Shown: piece after piece, positions 8,214 to 15,448 of the stretch
How the letters are laid out: each line of letters begins with the position of its first letter
Numbering within the stretch: the stretch's first letter is position 1
From: Archangium minus
GTDB lineage: Bacteria; Myxococcota; Myxococcia; Myxococcales; Myxococcaceae
Direction: 5' to 3'
Length of the DNA stretch: 64,000 nucleotides
Assembly: GCF_044360475.1 (NCBI RefSeq)
Contig: NZ_CP043494.1
Span: 12,152,001-12,216,000 of the forward strand
Position numbers and translations under genes: made by a program
The notes under the pieces: generated by a model
Told to the model about the DNA's origin: nothing
What the model saw: the letters and a program-made list of their open reading frames with translations, nothing else
The model's database searches: none

Positions 8214-9005
8214 ATGCGGTCCCCCTCGAAGGCCCGGCTACGACAGGTGGTGCTCGCCGCCAGTGCCCTGCTCACCGCCTGCGGCTCGGCGGGCTACTCC
8301 GTGGATTCCGCTACGGGTGCCTGCCGACAGAACCCCGCCTACTGCGCCACCCTGGCGGGCGAGGAGACCGTGGTTCCCACCGCCGTCCGGGGCGCCACCG
8401 AGCTCGCCTCCGTGGGGGCCGCGCTCCGGGTGCTGACGGCCAATATGAAGGCCAGCATCGAGCGCGAGTTGGTGGAGTGCGCTGAATGGGCGAGCGACAC
8501 AGTCAACCGCCAGCACTTCGGCGGCAACAGCCCCTCACGCAGCCAGTGCCAGGAGCAAATGGGGATGGACCCCTGTGGGAAGAAGGTGACGAGGGCCATG
8601 CACTTGGGCAGAGAGAAGCACTACCTGGCCCTCCAGTGCGTGGAAGACAAGCTGGGCGCGCTGATACCGGGGCGCTTCAGCCTGGAGCAGCGCTACCGCT
8701 ACGACCGACAGACAGGGGAGAAACAACTGGTCAGCCGCGAGGCGGCGCAGGCACTCCGTCAGCAGGGGTGCGCAGATGAACTCCTGGGCACACTCGAGCC
8801 CGATGTGGTCATCCACTCGGGCAATCCGCTCGAAGCCCTGGCCATCTACGACTTCAAGTTCCCCTGCCCCTCTACCAATGAACCCAGGTGGAACGACTAT
8901 CCCCCAGGACACCCCTATGAGAGATTCTCGCAGGGGGCGATGTACAAGGAAGCCTTTGGAGTAAAGCCCCATCCCGTGGCGCCACGATGGGGAGTCTACC
9001 CATGA
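8214..9005 (+). CDS. Lipoprotein with PD-(D/E)xK-like nuclease region, toxin candidate (unit 1)
   Basis: This 263-residue protein has a lipoprotein signal peptide with lipobox LTAC (Cys23). Residues 24-72 form a conserved Cys-containing segment (CRQNPAYC), followed by a helical middle (about 75-145). The C-terminal region has E158 in FSLEQRY, then PDVVIHSG (D197), then YDFKFPC (D213, K215). That order of glutamate, PD and DxK matches the restriction-endonuclease fold. Nuclease activity is inferred, not shown. The stop overlaps the start of the DUF3396-like gene (ATGA), giving a coupled toxin/immunity pair. A lipoprotein toxin of this shape recalls the SitA toxins passed between Myxococcus cells by outer-membrane exchange. 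Confidence 0.6.
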   Translation: MRSPSKARLRQVVLAASALLTACGSAGYSVDSATGACRQNPAYCATLAGEETVVPTAVRGATELASVGAALRVLTANMKASIERELVECAEWASDTVNRQHFGGNSPSRSQCQEQMGMDPCGKKVTRAMHLGREKHYLALQCVEDKLGALIPGRFSLEQRYRYDRQTGEKQLVSREAAQALRQQGCADELLGTLEPDVVIHSGNPLEALAIYDFKFPCPSTNEPRWNDYPPGHPYERFSQGAMYKEAFGVKPHPVAPRWGVYP

Positions 9006-9910
9006 GCGAGCGCTCCCCGAGGATCCGCGTCTACGCACGGAATGGCGAAGTCCTGCTCCGCGACGGCCTGAGCATCTGCTTCTACATGCACCGCTCCCAT
9101 CAGGAGGTAGCGCCAGGCGTGATGAGCTCGCTGGACACCTATCTGAAAGCCCTGGGACCCCAGGCACTGCGTTGGTACGCAGATCATGAAGGAGATTGGC
9201 AGGAGCTCGATACCGCAGGATGGCAAGTCGTCCAGCGCGAGCTGAGTGGGGGCAACACCGCACATATCACGCTGAAGGACACACCGGGTGGCGCTGGCCA
9301 GTATCGGTTCGAGTACTACGGCAGACAGCTCGATGCCCCCGGGTCTGTCAACAAACCAGGGGTGATATCCGCAGTGGAGTTCTGGCTGCCCACCGAGTTC
9401 CTCGAGGAGCACGGACCCGAGCGGGTGCGAGAACTGGCGCAGAAGATGGCCGCACCGCTGCCCTTCAACTCCGGCCACGCGGGCCTCTCCTTCAATGCCC
9501 TGGGGCAGCTCCCGGGCGTGTCCGGAGAGATCCGCCAGTCGTGCTTCCGCTACCCGGGAATGGACGTCCGGGATCTGGAAGACCTCGCGTCAAACCTCGG
9601 CACACGGGTGCGCGGAGCGTACTGGCTCACCTTCCTGGGCCAGCCCGTGCTGAGTGAATTGGGAGGCGTGGCCGGCCTGCGCGCCCGTCTCTCTTCTCCG
9701 GACATCACCGTCCAGGAGATGGAAGGAACGCGGACCGTCATCACGCTCGGCAAATGGCCCGAGGCAGGTGACACCGAACAGGGCCATGAGCTGCCGCTGT
9801 ATCGCGAGCTGGCACGTGTGCTGGAGCCTTGGCTCTACCAGGCGCCCCCCACCCAGGACGGCGTCGCCGATGCGGACCTACGCCGCTGGGAGCGCCGCTT
9901 CCTCGACTGA
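9002..9910 (+). CDS. DUF3396-like (TsiV-type) immunity protein, unit 1
   Basis: The 302-residue soluble protein has no signal peptide. FWLPTEFLEEHGPERV and the following LPFNSGHAGLSFN match the pattern I know for DUF3396 proteins, which serve as immunity proteins next to VRR-Nuc type VI effectors in other bacteria. The start at 9002 is chosen because ATG overlaps the toxin stop and aligns with the other two copies; a start at 8987 would add five residues. The last 104 residues are almost identical in all three copies, while the first 200 differ. It is expected to protect the cytoplasm against the partner nuclease. Confidence 0.65.
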   Translation: MSERSPRIRVYARNGEVLLRDGLSICFYMHRSHQEVAPGVMSSLDTYLKALGPQALRWYADHEGDWQELDTAGWQVVQRELSGGNTAHITLKDTPGGAGQYRFEYYGRQLDAPGSVNKPGVISAVEFWLPTEFLEEHGPERVRELAQKMAAPLPFNSGHAGLSFNALGQLPGVSGEIRQSCFRYPGMDVRDLEDLASNLGTRVRGAYWLTFLGQPVLSELGGVAGLRARLSSPDITVQEMEGTRTVITLGKWPEAGDTEQGHELPLYRELARVLEPWLYQAPPTQDGVADADLRRWERRFLD

Positions 9911-10180
9911 CTCCCGCTATGCGAAACTCCCCCCATCTCGGCGCACGCTAGGAGAGAACTCCGTGCGGTCCCTCCTGAAGACACAGCTCCGTCAGGCGGT
10001 GCTGGTCACGAGTACCCTGCTCACCGCCTGCGGCTCGGCGGGCTACTCCGTGGACTCCGCCACGAGCGCTTGCCGGCAGAACCCGGCCTACTGTGCCACC
10101 ATGGCGGGCGAGGAGGCCGTGGTGCCCACCACTGTCAGGGGCGCCACCGAGCTCGCCTCCGTGGGGGCCGCGCTCCGGGT
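9599..10180 (+). repeat. Long direct repeat, copy A (3' end of immunity 1 to 5' part of toxin 2)
   Basis: This 582-bp segment and 11306-11887 have the same length and are nearly identical by eye (only scattered substitutions). The repeat spans the last third of an immunity gene, the 52-base leader and the first 218 bases of the next toxin gene. A related but partial copy of its first half occurs at the end of immunity gene 3. Confidence 0.85.
9911..9962 (+). repeat. Leader copy 2 before toxin unit 2
   Basis: This is the 52-base spacer between immunity gene 1 and toxin gene 2. It differs from leader copy 3 at only a few positions and aligns end to end with leader copy 1. It contains AGGAGAG as the ribosome binding site for a GTG start. 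Confidence 0.6.
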
Positions 10181-10757
10181 ACTCACTCCCGAGGCGCGCT
10201 CCGCCATAGAGGACGCCCTGGTGGAGTGCGTCGAGTGGGCCAACGCAGAGGTCAACCTTCGACGTTTTGGGGGCAACAGCCCCTCACGAAGCGAATGCCA
10301 GGAGGAACTTGGGAAGGACCCATGTGGGAAGAAGGTGACCCGGGCCATGCAACTGGGCACCGAGAAGCACCACCTGGCCCGCCAGTGTGTGGAGAACAAG
10401 CTGGGCGCGCTGATCCCGGGACGCTTCAGCCTAGAGCAGCGCTACCGCAACAACCCCCAGACGGGACAGAAGCAGTTGATCAGCCAAGAAGAGGCGCGTG
10501 CCCTCCGGCAACAAGGGTGCGGTGACGAACTCAAGGGCACGATCGTCCCCGACGTGGTCATCCACTCGGGCAACCCGCTTGAAGTCCTGGCAGTCTATGA
10601 CTTCAAGTTCCCCTGTCCCGCCAGCAACTACCCGGATTGGAGGGAGAACACCAATGCCTCCCAACAGGGCGAGGCGTACTTCAAGCTGCTGGGAGTGGGC
10701 CCTGACCTCGTAGCACCCATATGGAGAATCATTCGATGGGGCGGTTCCCCGAGATAA
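9963..10757 (+). CDS. Lipoprotein with PD-(D/E)xK-like nuclease region, toxin candidate (unit 2)
   Basis: This 264-residue paralogue starts at GTG 9963, six bases after AGGAGAG. The ATG further upstream lies inside the immunity 1 gene in another frame. Lipobox LTAC gives Cys23. The nuclease-like core is kept: FSLEQRY, PDVVIHSG and YDFKFPC. Compared with units 1 and 3, the segment just after VLT is different (PEARSAIEDAL in place of a KASIERELVEC-type sequence), as is the C-terminal tail after PCPASN. It overlaps immunity gene 2 by 22 bases. Nuclease function and intercellular delivery are inferred from architecture and from its DUF3396-like partner. Confidence 0.6.
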   Translation: MRSLLKTQLRQAVLVTSTLLTACGSAGYSVDSATSACRQNPAYCATMAGEEAVVPTTVRGATELASVGAALRVLTPEARSAIEDALVECVEWANAEVNLRRFGGNSPSRSECQEELGKDPCGKKVTRAMQLGTEKHHLARQCVENKLGALIPGRFSLEQRYRNNPQTGQKQLISQEEARALRQQGCGDELKGTIVPDVVIHSGNPLEVLAVYDFKFPCPASNYPDWRENTNASQQGEAYFKLLGVGPDLVAPIWRIIRWGGSPR

Positions 10758-11617
10758 GGCTCTACGCAAAGCATGGTGCGCTCGTGCTTCGCGATGGCTT
10801 GAGCATCTGCTTCTACATGCGCCGTTCCCATCAGGAAGTGGCTCAAAGTGTCAGGCGTGCCTTGGACGCGTACCTGCGCGCGGTGGGTCCGCGGGCTCTC
10901 AACTGGTACGTGGACCAGGAAGGTGACTGGCAGGAGCTCGACAAACAGGGCTGGGAGGTCATCCAGGACAAGTTGCATGAATCTGGCGGAGGCATTGTCA
11001 GATTGCGTGAAAGGCCCGACGCCGTCAGCAGGTATCTCTTCGAGTATCGAGGCCGAAGGCTCGAGGGCAGCAAAGAGGGCCTCATCTCTGGGGTGGCCTT
11101 CTGGCTACCCACTGAATACCTCGAGAAACATGGCCCAGACCGACTGCGCGAGCTTGCGTTGGAGTTGGGCAACGAGCTGCCCTTCAACTCCGGTCACGCG
11201 GGCCTCGCCTTCCACTTCCTGCACACGCCCCCGGAGTTCCAGCAACTGGCCCTTCGCCATCCGGGAATGGATGTCCTTCGTCTGGGTCTGGTCACCGAGG
11301 AGTTGGGCACACGGGTGCGCGGAGCGTACTGGCTCACCTTCCTGGGTCAGCCGGTGCTGAGTGAATTGGGAGGCGTGGCCGGCCTGCGCGCCCGTCTCTC
11401 TTCTCCGGACATCACCGTCCAGGAGATGGAGGGAGCACGGGCCGTCATCACGCTCGGCACATGGCCCGAGGCGGGTGACACCGAGCAGGGCCACAACCTG
11501 CCGCTGTATCGCGAGCTGGCACGTGTGCTGGAGCCCTGGCTCTATCAGGCGCCCCCCACCCAGGACGGCGTCGCCGATGCGGACCTACGTCGCTGGGAGC
11601 GCCGCTTCCTCGATTGA
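10736..11617 (+). CDS. DUF3396-like immunity protein, unit 2
   Basis: The 293-residue paralogue of immunity 1 starts at ATG 10736, with GGAG about 8 bases upstream; the ATG at 10721 lacks a binding site and adds five residues not present in copy 1. The DUF3396-like core FWLPTEYLEKHGPDRL and ELPFNSGHAGLAFHF is intact. The central third is shorter and divergent compared with copies 1 and 3, and the C-terminal 104 residues are nearly invariant. Overlap with the toxin gene implies coupled translation. It should neutralise toxin 2 specifically, with specificity probably in the variable N-terminal two thirds. Confidence 0.65.
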   Translation: MGRFPEIRLYAKHGALVLRDGLSICFYMRRSHQEVAQSVRRALDAYLRAVGPRALNWYVDQEGDWQELDKQGWEVIQDKLHESGGGIVRLRERPDAVSRYLFEYRGRRLEGSKEGLISGVAFWLPTEYLEKHGPDRLRELALELGNELPFNSGHAGLAFHFLHTPPEFQQLALRHPGMDVLRLGLVTEELGTRVRGAYWLTFLGQPVLSELGGVAGLRARLSSPDITVQEMEGARAVITLGTWPEAGDTEQGHNLPLYRELARVLEPWLYQAPPTQDGVADADLRRWERRFLD

Positions 11618-11887
11618 CTCCCGCTATGCGAAACTCCCCCCTTCTCGGCGCACGCTAGGAGAGAACTCCGTGCGGTCCCTCCTGAAGACACAGCTCCGTC
11701 AGGCGGTGCTGGTCACGAGTACCCTGCTCACCGCCTGCGGCTCGGCGGGCTACTCCGTGGACTCCGCCACGAGCGCCTGCCGGCAGAACCCGGCCTACTG
11801 TGCCACCATGGCGGGCGAGGAGACCGTGGTGCCCACCACTGTCAGGGGCGCCACCGAGTTCGCCTCCGTGGGGGCCGCGCTCCGGGT
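11306..11887 (+). repeat. Long direct repeat, copy B (3' end of immunity 2 to 5' part of toxin 3)
   Basis: This is the second copy of the 582-bp repeat at 9599-10180, with the same endpoints relative to the genes. Differences are a handful of single bases. Near-identity at DNA level, including the non-coding leader, indicates recent duplication or ongoing gene conversion. Confidence 0.85.
11618..11669 (+). repeat. Leader copy 3 before toxin unit 3
   Basis: This 52-base spacer between immunity gene 2 and toxin gene 3 is almost identical to leader copy 2. It includes the AGGAGAG ribosome binding site before the GTG start. Confidence 0.6.
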
Positions 11888-12476
11888 GCTGACGGCCAGT
11901 ATGAAGGCCAGCATCGAGCGCGAGTTGGTGGAGTGTGCTGAATGGGCAAATGAGACGGTCAACCGCCGACACTTCGGAGGCAACACCCCCACGCCCAGCC
12001 AATGCCAGGAGGAGTTGGGGAAGGACCCATGTAGGAAGAAGGTGACGAGGGCCATGCAACTGGGTACCGAGAAGCACCACCTGGCCCGCCAGTGCACGGA
12101 AGAGAAGCTGGGCGCGCTGATTCCAGGGCGATTCAGCTTGGAGCAGCGCTACCGCTACAATCCTCAAACAGGACAGAAGCAATTGGTCACCCGCGAAGAG
12201 GCGCGAGCCCTCCGGCAACAGGGATGCGGCGACGAGCTCGAAGGTTCGATCGTCCCTGACGTGGTCATCCACTCGGGAAATCCACTCGAGATACTCGCCG
12301 TCTATGACTTCAAGTTCCCCTGTCCCATCAGCAACATTCCGGAGTGGAGAACCTACGAGCGAGGACACCCCCTTGAGGGCTCGAATCAAGGAAGGACGTA
12401 CTTCGAACTCTTGAAGGTAGGACCCGATCTCGTGGCACCAGCGTGGGGAATCATCCGATGGGTCGCATCCCAGTAA
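11670..12476 (+). CDS. Lipoprotein with PD-(D/E)xK-like nuclease region, toxin candidate (unit 3)
   Basis: This 268-residue paralogue starts at GTG 11670 after AGGAGAG, with lipobox LTAC at Cys23. FSLEQRY, PDVVIHSG and YDFKFPC are conserved. The protein is a mosaic: residues 1-72 match toxin 2, the following MKASIERELVECAEWA matches toxin 1, and the region ELGKDPC to ARQC matches toxin 2 again. One cysteine-motif glycine is changed (CRKK for CGKK). The tail (after PCPISN) is unique. It overlaps immunity gene 3 by 19 bases. Confidence 0.6.
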   Translation: MRSLLKTQLRQAVLVTSTLLTACGSAGYSVDSATSACRQNPAYCATMAGEETVVPTTVRGATEFASVGAALRVLTASMKASIERELVECAEWANETVNRRHFGGNTPTPSQCQEELGKDPCRKKVTRAMQLGTEKHHLARQCTEEKLGALIPGRFSLEQRYRYNPQTGQKQLVTREEARALRQQGCGDELEGSIVPDVVIHSGNPLEILAVYDFKFPCPISNIPEWRTYERGHPLEGSNQGRTYFELLKVGPDLVAPAWGIIRWVASQ

Positions 12477-13351
12477 CAAGGCTCTACGCACGGCATGGCG
12501 CCACTGTGGTGCGTGAAGGCCTGAACATCAGTTTCTACATGCGCCGGTCCCATCAGGAACTCAAGCAGGGCGTGATGCGCTCACTGGAAGCGTACCTGCG
12601 AGCTGTGGGCCCCAAGGCACTCGGCTGGTACGTGGACCAGGAAGGCGACTGGCAGGAACTCGATGCCGAAGGCTGGGCACACATCTGGTGTGAATTGCGC
12701 GAACGCAACGGGCTCATTCTCAAGCTGAGGGACACCCCAAGCGACGCCGGCCAGTATGATTTTGAGTATTACGGCAAGTCGCTCGATTCACCCTTGTTCG
12801 CCAACAACCCGGGCGCGGTATGTGCGGCCTCTTTCTGGCTGCCTCCTGAATACCTGGAGACGCACGGACCCGCGCACGTGCGTGAACTGGCGCTGGAACT
12901 GGCCGACCCACTGCCCTTCAACTCTGGCCATGCCAGCCTCTCTTTCAACTTCCTGTACAGGCCCCCGGGGTTCCGTTCGTTGTGCTTCCGCTACCCGGGA
13001 ATGGACGTCCAGGTACTGAGAGACATTGCATGGAATCTCGGCACACGGATGCGCGGAGCGTACTGGCTCACCTTCCTGGGCCAGCCCGTGCTGGGTGAAT
13101 TGGGAGGCGTGGCCGGCCTGCGCGCCCGTCTCTCCTCTCCAGACATCACCGTCCAGGAGATGGAAGGAGCTCGGGCCGTCATCACGCTCGGCACATGGCC
13201 CGAGGCGGGTGACGCCGAACAAGGCCATGAGCTGCCGCTGTATCGCGAGCTGGCACGTGTGCTGGAGCCTTGGCTCTACCAGGCGCCCCCCACCCAGGAC
13301 AGCGCCGCCGATGAGGACCTACGTCGCTGGGAGCGCCGCTTCCTCGACTGA
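12458..13351 (+). CDS. DUF3396-like immunity protein, unit 3
   Basis: The 297-residue paralogue starts at ATG 12458; an upstream GTG at 12443 would add five residues. It has FWLPPEYLETHGPAHV and PLPFNSGHASLSFNF. The C-terminal 104 residues closely match copies 1 and 2 with a few changes (G for S in PVLGEL; SAADED near the end), so this copy is the most divergent at that end. It closes the array; no fourth toxin gene follows. Confidence 0.65.
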   Translation: MGRIPVTRLYARHGATVVREGLNISFYMRRSHQELKQGVMRSLEAYLRAVGPKALGWYVDQEGDWQELDAEGWAHIWCELRERNGLILKLRDTPSDAGQYDFEYYGKSLDSPLFANNPGAVCAASFWLPPEYLETHGPAHVRELALELADPLPFNSGHASLSFNFLYRPPGFRSLCFRYPGMDVQVLRDIAWNLGTRMRGAYWLTFLGQPVLGELGGVAGLRARLSSPDITVQEMEGARAVITLGTWPEAGDAEQGHELPLYRELARVLEPWLYQAPPTQDSAADEDLRRWERRFLD

Positions 13352-13579
13352 CGCCTGCGACAGAAGCACGAGTGTGCGCCGCTGGAGCGCTGGCCCTCCT
13401 ATCCCATCCCGCCCGGAGGCCGTGAGGGAGAGCGGAAAGGCGACGAGGAACCAGGCTCCAGGGCGCACCTCGACAACCTAGGTGGAACCCCTCGCGGGAG
13501 CAAGCGCGAAACCACTTCTCTGGTCACTTCGTCACAGTTGACTTCTGAAATCAGGTGAACCGGAAACGCCAGCCCCAAC

Positions 13580-13924
13580 TCAGCGCCGCAGTTCCTCGCT
13601 GCACGCCATGCAGTGACGCGCCTCGGGGATGGCTCGCAGCCGGTGTCGACCAATCGCCCCGCCGCAGCGCGCGCAGTGCCCGAAGTGCCCCTGCGCGATG
13701 CGCACCAGCGCGTCGTCAATGTCCTTCAACTCCCGCTGCTCCCGCTCCGACAACCGCTCGAGCACCGCTTCCGCGCGCGCCTCCACTGACTCGTCTACGG
13801 GATCAGCCGCCCGCTTGTTCCTCAACCCCTCGGCCTCGACCAGGGTCTCACGCAGCAGGCCACGCAGGCTGCTCCGCCGTTGCAGCAACGCCGCCCGTGC
13901 CTCGTTCTCCCACGTGTCCATCAT
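13580..13924 (-). CDS. DksA/TraR-family C4 zinc-finger protein
   Basis: This 114-residue protein has an N-terminal helical stretch (residues 5-75, likely coiled coil: EAVLERLSEREQRELKDIDDALVRI). A C4 zinc finger CARC ... CMAC follows near the C-terminus. The layout is that of DksA/TraR proteins, which bind the RNA polymerase secondary channel and tune transcription, often with ppGpp. The coiled-coil tip aspartates are not clear, so it may be a diverged member. The upstream 229 bases to the toxin array contain no gene. Confidence 0.75.
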   Translation of the reverse strand: MMDTWENEARAALLQRRSSLRGLLRETLVEAEGLRNKRAADPVDESVEARAEAVLERLSEREQRELKDIDDALVRIAQGHFGHCARCGGAIGRHRLRAIPEARHCMACSEELRR

Positions 13925-14192
13925 GATGCGCCCTCACTTCTCCGGCGCGCCGCACAGGCCCGCCGCCGTATGGCTCCTGGCCCATTTCAGAAAACGTGCC
14001 TCACGCTTCTGCCCCGGAGCCCCCGCTTCCCGTGCGCAAGGATTGCGGGCCTCCCCGGGTCTCTCCGCACCCCTTGCGCACCCAGGCAGGCTCCTCTCTC
14101 GTACTCTCGCTGGAACGACCCTTGCTCCAAGTCACGAACGGGCCCCCCCCACATCGGTGCCCTGCCCACCGACGCTCGAGGTCGATCGCATC
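13925..14192. other. Intergenic region, no gene seen
   Basis: This divergent spacer lies between the DksA-like gene and the YwiC-like gene. I see no conserved RNA, repeat or convincing promoter hexamers. It must contain start signals for both flanking genes. Confidence 0.4.
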
Positions 14193-15005
14193 ATGTCCCC
14201 TCTCTCCACCCACCCCACTCCGGGCTCGCTCATCCAGGGGCTCCTCCCGCGCGAGCACGGCGTCTGGTTCCAGCTCGGCCTGCCCCTGGTCACCGCCCTG
14301 TTCGTCTCCGGCGCGCCGGCGAGCGCTCTCTGGCTCTCGGGGGCTGCCTTCGCCTGCCTGCTCGCTCACGAGCCGCTGGTCCTGCTGCTCGGCCACCGGG
14401 GGGCCCGCCGCGGTGAGCGAGACAGTGGCCGTGCCCGAGTGTGGGGTCTCCTCGTGGGCACAGTGGGCGCGGTGTGTTTCGCGCTCGGCGCCGTCACGCT
14501 GCCGCCCGAGGCCCGACCCTTCCTCGCGATGCCCCTCATCCTCGGTGGCGAGGTACTCCTGTTCGTGTGGAACCGCCAGGAGCGGACGCTCTCCGGCGAG
14601 GTGCTCGCATCTCTCGCGCTCGGTGCCTGGGCCGTCCCCGTCGCCATGGCCGGAGGCATGCCGGCCTCCACCGCGATGACGCTCTGGGGCACCTATGGGC
14701 TGTCCTTCGCGCTGGCCACCCTCGCCGTCCGCCTCGTCATCGCCAGCCACCGGCCCCGCGCCCACCGCACGCAGCTGCGGTGTACGGGCGCGGTCCTGGT
14801 GGTGGCCCTCCTCACCACGGCCGTGCTCTGGGCGCTCGACTCCGGGCTTCACCCGCTGCGCGTGGTGGCCCTGCTGCCCGTGGGCCTCGTGGCGCTCGGG
14901 TTGTGCGTGGCCCTCCCCTCGCCCCGGCGGCTGCACTCCATCGGCTGGACGCTGGGAGTGGCCGGGACGCTCACGCTGGTACTGCTCGGCGTGGGGCTCT
15001 CATGA
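14193..15005 (+). CDS. YwiC-like integral membrane protein
   Basis: The 270-residue protein has an N-terminal LLPREHGVWFQLGLPL block, the signature REHG(A/V)W of the YwiC-like family, followed by about eight or nine hydrophobic helices. In Bacillus, ywiC lies in the nitrate-respiration region, but its biochemical function is unknown. The start at 14193 is chosen because the frame further upstream runs over the DksA gene and lacks protein-like character. The stop overlaps the hemerythrin start (ATGA), so the two are translationally coupled. Confidence 0.75.
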   Translation: MSPLSTHPTPGSLIQGLLPREHGVWFQLGLPLVTALFVSGAPASALWLSGAAFACLLAHEPLVLLLGHRGARRGERDSGRARVWGLLVGTVGAVCFALGAVTLPPEARPFLAMPLILGGEVLLFVWNRQERTLSGEVLASLALGAWAVPVAMAGGMPASTAMTLWGTYGLSFALATLAVRLVIASHRPRAHRTQLRCTGAVLVVALLTTAVLWALDSGLHPLRVVALLPVGLVALGLCVALPSPRRLHSIGWTLGVAGTLTLVLLGVGLS

Positions 15006-15442
15006 TGCGCGACACGCGACTGCGAGGCCTGTCCGCGGAGCACCAGGACGCGCTCCTCTTCGGCCGCCGCCTGCTGGAGGTATCCACCGCCCCCGAGCAG
15101 GAGCTGAATCCCGCCTGGGAAGTGCTGCGCCGCCGCTTCTTCGCCGAGGTGCAGCCCCACTTCCTCACCGAGGAGCAGGAGCTGCTGCCCGCGCTGGAGT
15201 CCCTGGGTGAGGAGGCGCTGGTGGCACGCGTCTGGGAGGACCACGAGGCCCTGCGCGCGCTCGTCACCGATGAGGCGGAGCCTCTGCGCATCCGTCTGGA
15301 GAAGCTGGGCCTGCGCCTCATCGCCCACGTGCGCTTCGAGGAGGCGCAGGTGTTCGAGCTGGCCCAGCGACGCCTGCCGCCCGAGGTGCTCGAGCGCATC
15401 GCCCGTCGCACCCCGCCCCCGCCTACAAGAACGGTCGGTTGA
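15002..15442 (+). CDS. Hemerythrin-like HHE-domain protein
   Basis: This 146-residue helical protein has histidine/glutamate pairs in the right order for a hemerythrin four-helix bundle: EHQDAL, PHFLTEEQELLP, DHEALR and HVRFEEAQVFE. Such proteins hold a di-iron centre and bind or sense O2 or NO. The gene starts inside the YwiC-like stop codon, suggesting a shared role, perhaps in nitrogen-oxide respiration or its stress. It ends 6 bases from the convergent START-domain gene. Confidence 0.75.
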   Translation: MMRDTRLRGLSAEHQDALLFGRRLLEVSTAPEQELNPAWEVLRRRFFAEVQPHFLTEEQELLPALESLGEEALVARVWEDHEALRALVTDEAEPLRIRLEKLGLRLIAHVRFEEAQVFELAQRRLPPEVLERIARRTPPPPTRTVG

Positions 15443-15448
15443 GGTGCC

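Noticed and set aside
8214..13351. Type VI secretion effector cluster
   Set aside because: There is no PAAR, Hcp, VgrG or Rhs gene nearby, and the toxins carry lipoprotein signals, so an outer-membrane-exchange route fits better.
13352..13420. Possible remnant of a fourth toxin leader after immunity gene 3
   Set aside because: A few short matches (CTGCGA, TGGAGCG) are no better than expected in GC-rich DNA, and no lipoprotein signal follows.
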